From Gammaproteobacteria bacterium (GTDB taxonomy: Bacteria > Pseudomonadota > Gammaproteobacteria > Chromatiales > Chromatiaceae), in the NCBI GenBank assembly GCA_006227775.1, contig SBFV01000429.1:1-7572 (forward strand): a stretch of 7,572 bases of DNA, in the 5' to 3' direction. The position numbers and the translations under genes were made by a program. This document shows, in pieces, positions 6,324 to 7,572 of the stretch. Position 1 is the first letter of the stretch. Each line of letters starts with the position of its first letter. The notes beneath the pieces were generated by a model, which saw only the letters and a program-made list of their open reading frames with translations, was not told the origin of the DNA and did no database searches.

Positions 6324-7572
6324 CTAGGGTATGTGCTCGATCTCCCCGGGGCGCCAGGTCTTGTCAAACCAAGGTTCCAGGGGTCCATACAGCCTCAGGA
6401 TGGTATTCCAGCTTGTCCCAGGAGCGGTCTGCACCCAATTGGACGCTTTACCGGGCGGCGGCTTGGGTCCGAAATACAGATCGACCGAGCCGTCGGGATT
6501 TACCTGAAGATCTTTGGTAAAACTGCTGACGCTGGGGAAGCGTTGATCGGTCTGGATCATCGATCGGGTTTGGTTGCTGTAAAGGATGACGGACCAGAAG
6601 TCCTTTACCGGAATATGGGGCGGCAGATGTAGCTGGTAGTTCTTGCCACCGTCGAGTGCCTCGCCACGGGCATCGCGGGCGGTCCAGGCGTATTGGGAGC
6701 CTTTGCCCACCATCTTCTCCTCCATGGCGGGCGTGACGCCGGTAGCTAGGAAATAATAGTAGATGTAGGCGTTCAGGTTCAGGACGCCGGGCTGGGTCTG
6801 GAACTGGTAGCCACCGATGAAGGGTAGTTGCCAGTAACTGTTGTCATAATAGAAAGCCTCCTTTTCAGGCATGTAGAAGGAGACGGCGCGCGCCGTGGCG
6901 TCTCCCACCACCGCCGCTTCGGTGAGGATCTTCTTCATCCGTTCGTCGGGGGCAAAGGGTTTGCCCTTCTGGATGCCGATCGCGGCAAAGTAACCCAGGC
7001 GGATCTGATCGAGGGATGCGCTTGGCTCCTGTTGTACGACTTCGTTGAGCAGCTCCCAGAACCGGTAATCGGCGGGCGCGACGGTGTTGAAGGGTTGTTC
7101 CGACATGTCCAAAAAGGTCAGGTCCGGCGTGGGTCCATTGGCCGCGGCCAGGGGATAGATGCGGGTGTGTTGCTTCACCAGGTCCACCCCTGGCTTGGGA
7201 TCACCTTTCACCAGGAAGCTGCGCCAGGGCGCCCAGAGATTGAAGGTTGGTGACTTGACCACCTCGTAGCCGGCTGGCACCTCACCCTGGTAGCCAGGAG
7301 GGAGCAGCAGGTATTTGCCCCCTTCACCCTTGTCTGGCCCGGTGATCCCCACGTCCACCACCCAGCGGAACCAGATGTCGTTGATCGCTCCCAGTACCTT
7401 GGGGGGCACCTCCAGGACCAGGGGGCCCTGGCTGAGGTCGAGCCAGGTCCAGCTATAGACGGTGTTATCGTTGGCGGTCAGGAAGATGGAGCGGGCATCG
7501 AGAAGCTGTTCGAAGATGGGCACCACCTGATTGACCGGCCCCAGGGTGCGGATGGCATTACGGTTCGCCGCT
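6324..7572 (-). CDS. DUF1254/DUF1214 domain protein, 5' end outside the window
   Basis: The frame runs in from the right edge and ends at TAG (6326-6324), giving 415 visible residues. The GTG at 7526 is an internal valine, not the start. Codons upstream of it encode AANRNAIRTLGPVNQ, which continues the family's conserved N-terminal pattern (LGPVNQV...LLDARS...TANDNTVYS). The DUF1254 part covers about visible residues 1-140, with NTVYSWTWLDLSQGP at 36-50 and GGKYLLLPPGYQG near 84-96. The DUF1214 part covers about 290-400, with NYQLHLPP, DFWSVILYS, NPDGSVDLYFG, SNWVQTAPG and ILRLYGP. Proteins of this architecture are common in proteobacteria, usually carry a signal peptide and have no settled biochemical role. 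The signal peptide, if present, would lie beyond the window. A terminator follows, so it is probably not co-transcribed with the cytochrome. Confidence 0.9.
   Translation of the reverse strand, partial: AANRNAIRTLGPVNQVVPIFEQLLDARSIFLTANDNTVYSWTWLDLSQGPLVLEVPPKVLGAINDIWFRWVVDVGITGPDKGEGGKYLLLPPGYQGEVPAGYEVVKSPTFNLWAPWRSFLVKGDPKPGVDLVKQHTRIYPLAAANGPTPDLTFLDMSEQPFNTVAPADYRFWELLNEVVQQEPSASLDQIRLGYFAAIGIQKGKPFAPDERMKKILTEAAVVGDATARAVSFYMPEKEAFYYDNSYWQLPFIGGYQFQTQPGVLNLNAYIYYYFLATGVTPAMEEKMVGKGSQYAWTARDARGEALDGGKNYQLHLPPHIPVKDFWSVILYSNQTRSMIQTDQRFPSVSSFTKDLQVNPDGSVDLYFGPKPPPGKASNWVQTAPGTSWNTILRLYGPLEPWFDKTWRPGEIEHIP

Noticed and set aside
6084..6632. Plus-strand frame of 182 codons crossing the cytochrome/DUF1254 intergenic region
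   Set aside because: It overlaps both flanking minus-strand genes and crosses the terminator. No domain or ribosome-binding site supports it.
7524..7526. GTG at 7526 as the start of the DUF1254 protein
   Set aside because: The frame stays open to the window edge, and the upstream codons encode conserved family sequence (RTLGPVNQ), so this is an internal valine.

Overview
The window is GC-rich and protein-dense, with Proteobacteria-like gene content: a periplasmic multihaem c-type cytochrome, an MscS-type channel, and a DUF1254/DUF1214 protein. A gammaproteobacterium, perhaps Chromatiales-like, or a betaproteobacterium would fit. This is an impression from composition and gene content, not from a marker gene.

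Layout. The left end holds the last 50 codons of an unidentified plus-strand protein, possibly the end of an Hpt (phosphotransfer) domain. After a 95-base gap comes a complete plus-strand gene for a PLP-dependent enzyme of the ACC deaminase/D-cysteine desulfhydrase family. Two active-site positions favour the desulfhydrase side. Directly behind it, at 1251-1397, is a short diverged second copy of the same enzyme's N-terminal region. It breaks off just before the catalytic lysine and looks like the relic of a lost paralogue.

The rest of the window is on the minus strand and converges on the PLP gene. In order of transcription it contains: a DUF1254/DUF1214 protein that runs off the right edge of the window; a rho-independent terminator (6251-6279); a 781-residue octahaem cytochrome c with HEAT-like and four TPR repeats at its C-terminus; and, 23 bases downstream, a 780-residue MscS-family channel with a long predicted periplasmic helical domain.

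How they may work together. The cytochrome and the channel look like one transcription unit, with the channel starting at GTG behind a good Shine-Dalgarno sequence. Both are predicted to be exported or inner-membrane proteins with large periplasmic parts, so a shared envelope role is possible but unproven. The terminator suggests that the DUF1254 gene is transcribed separately. The PLP enzyme is probably independent and would release sulfide, pyruvate and ammonia from D-cysteine or a related amino acid. I saw no tRNA, rRNA, CRISPR array, insertion sequence or defence system. The points most worth checking are the octahaem-TPR cytochrome, its pairing with an MscS channel, and the relic PLP-enzyme fragment.
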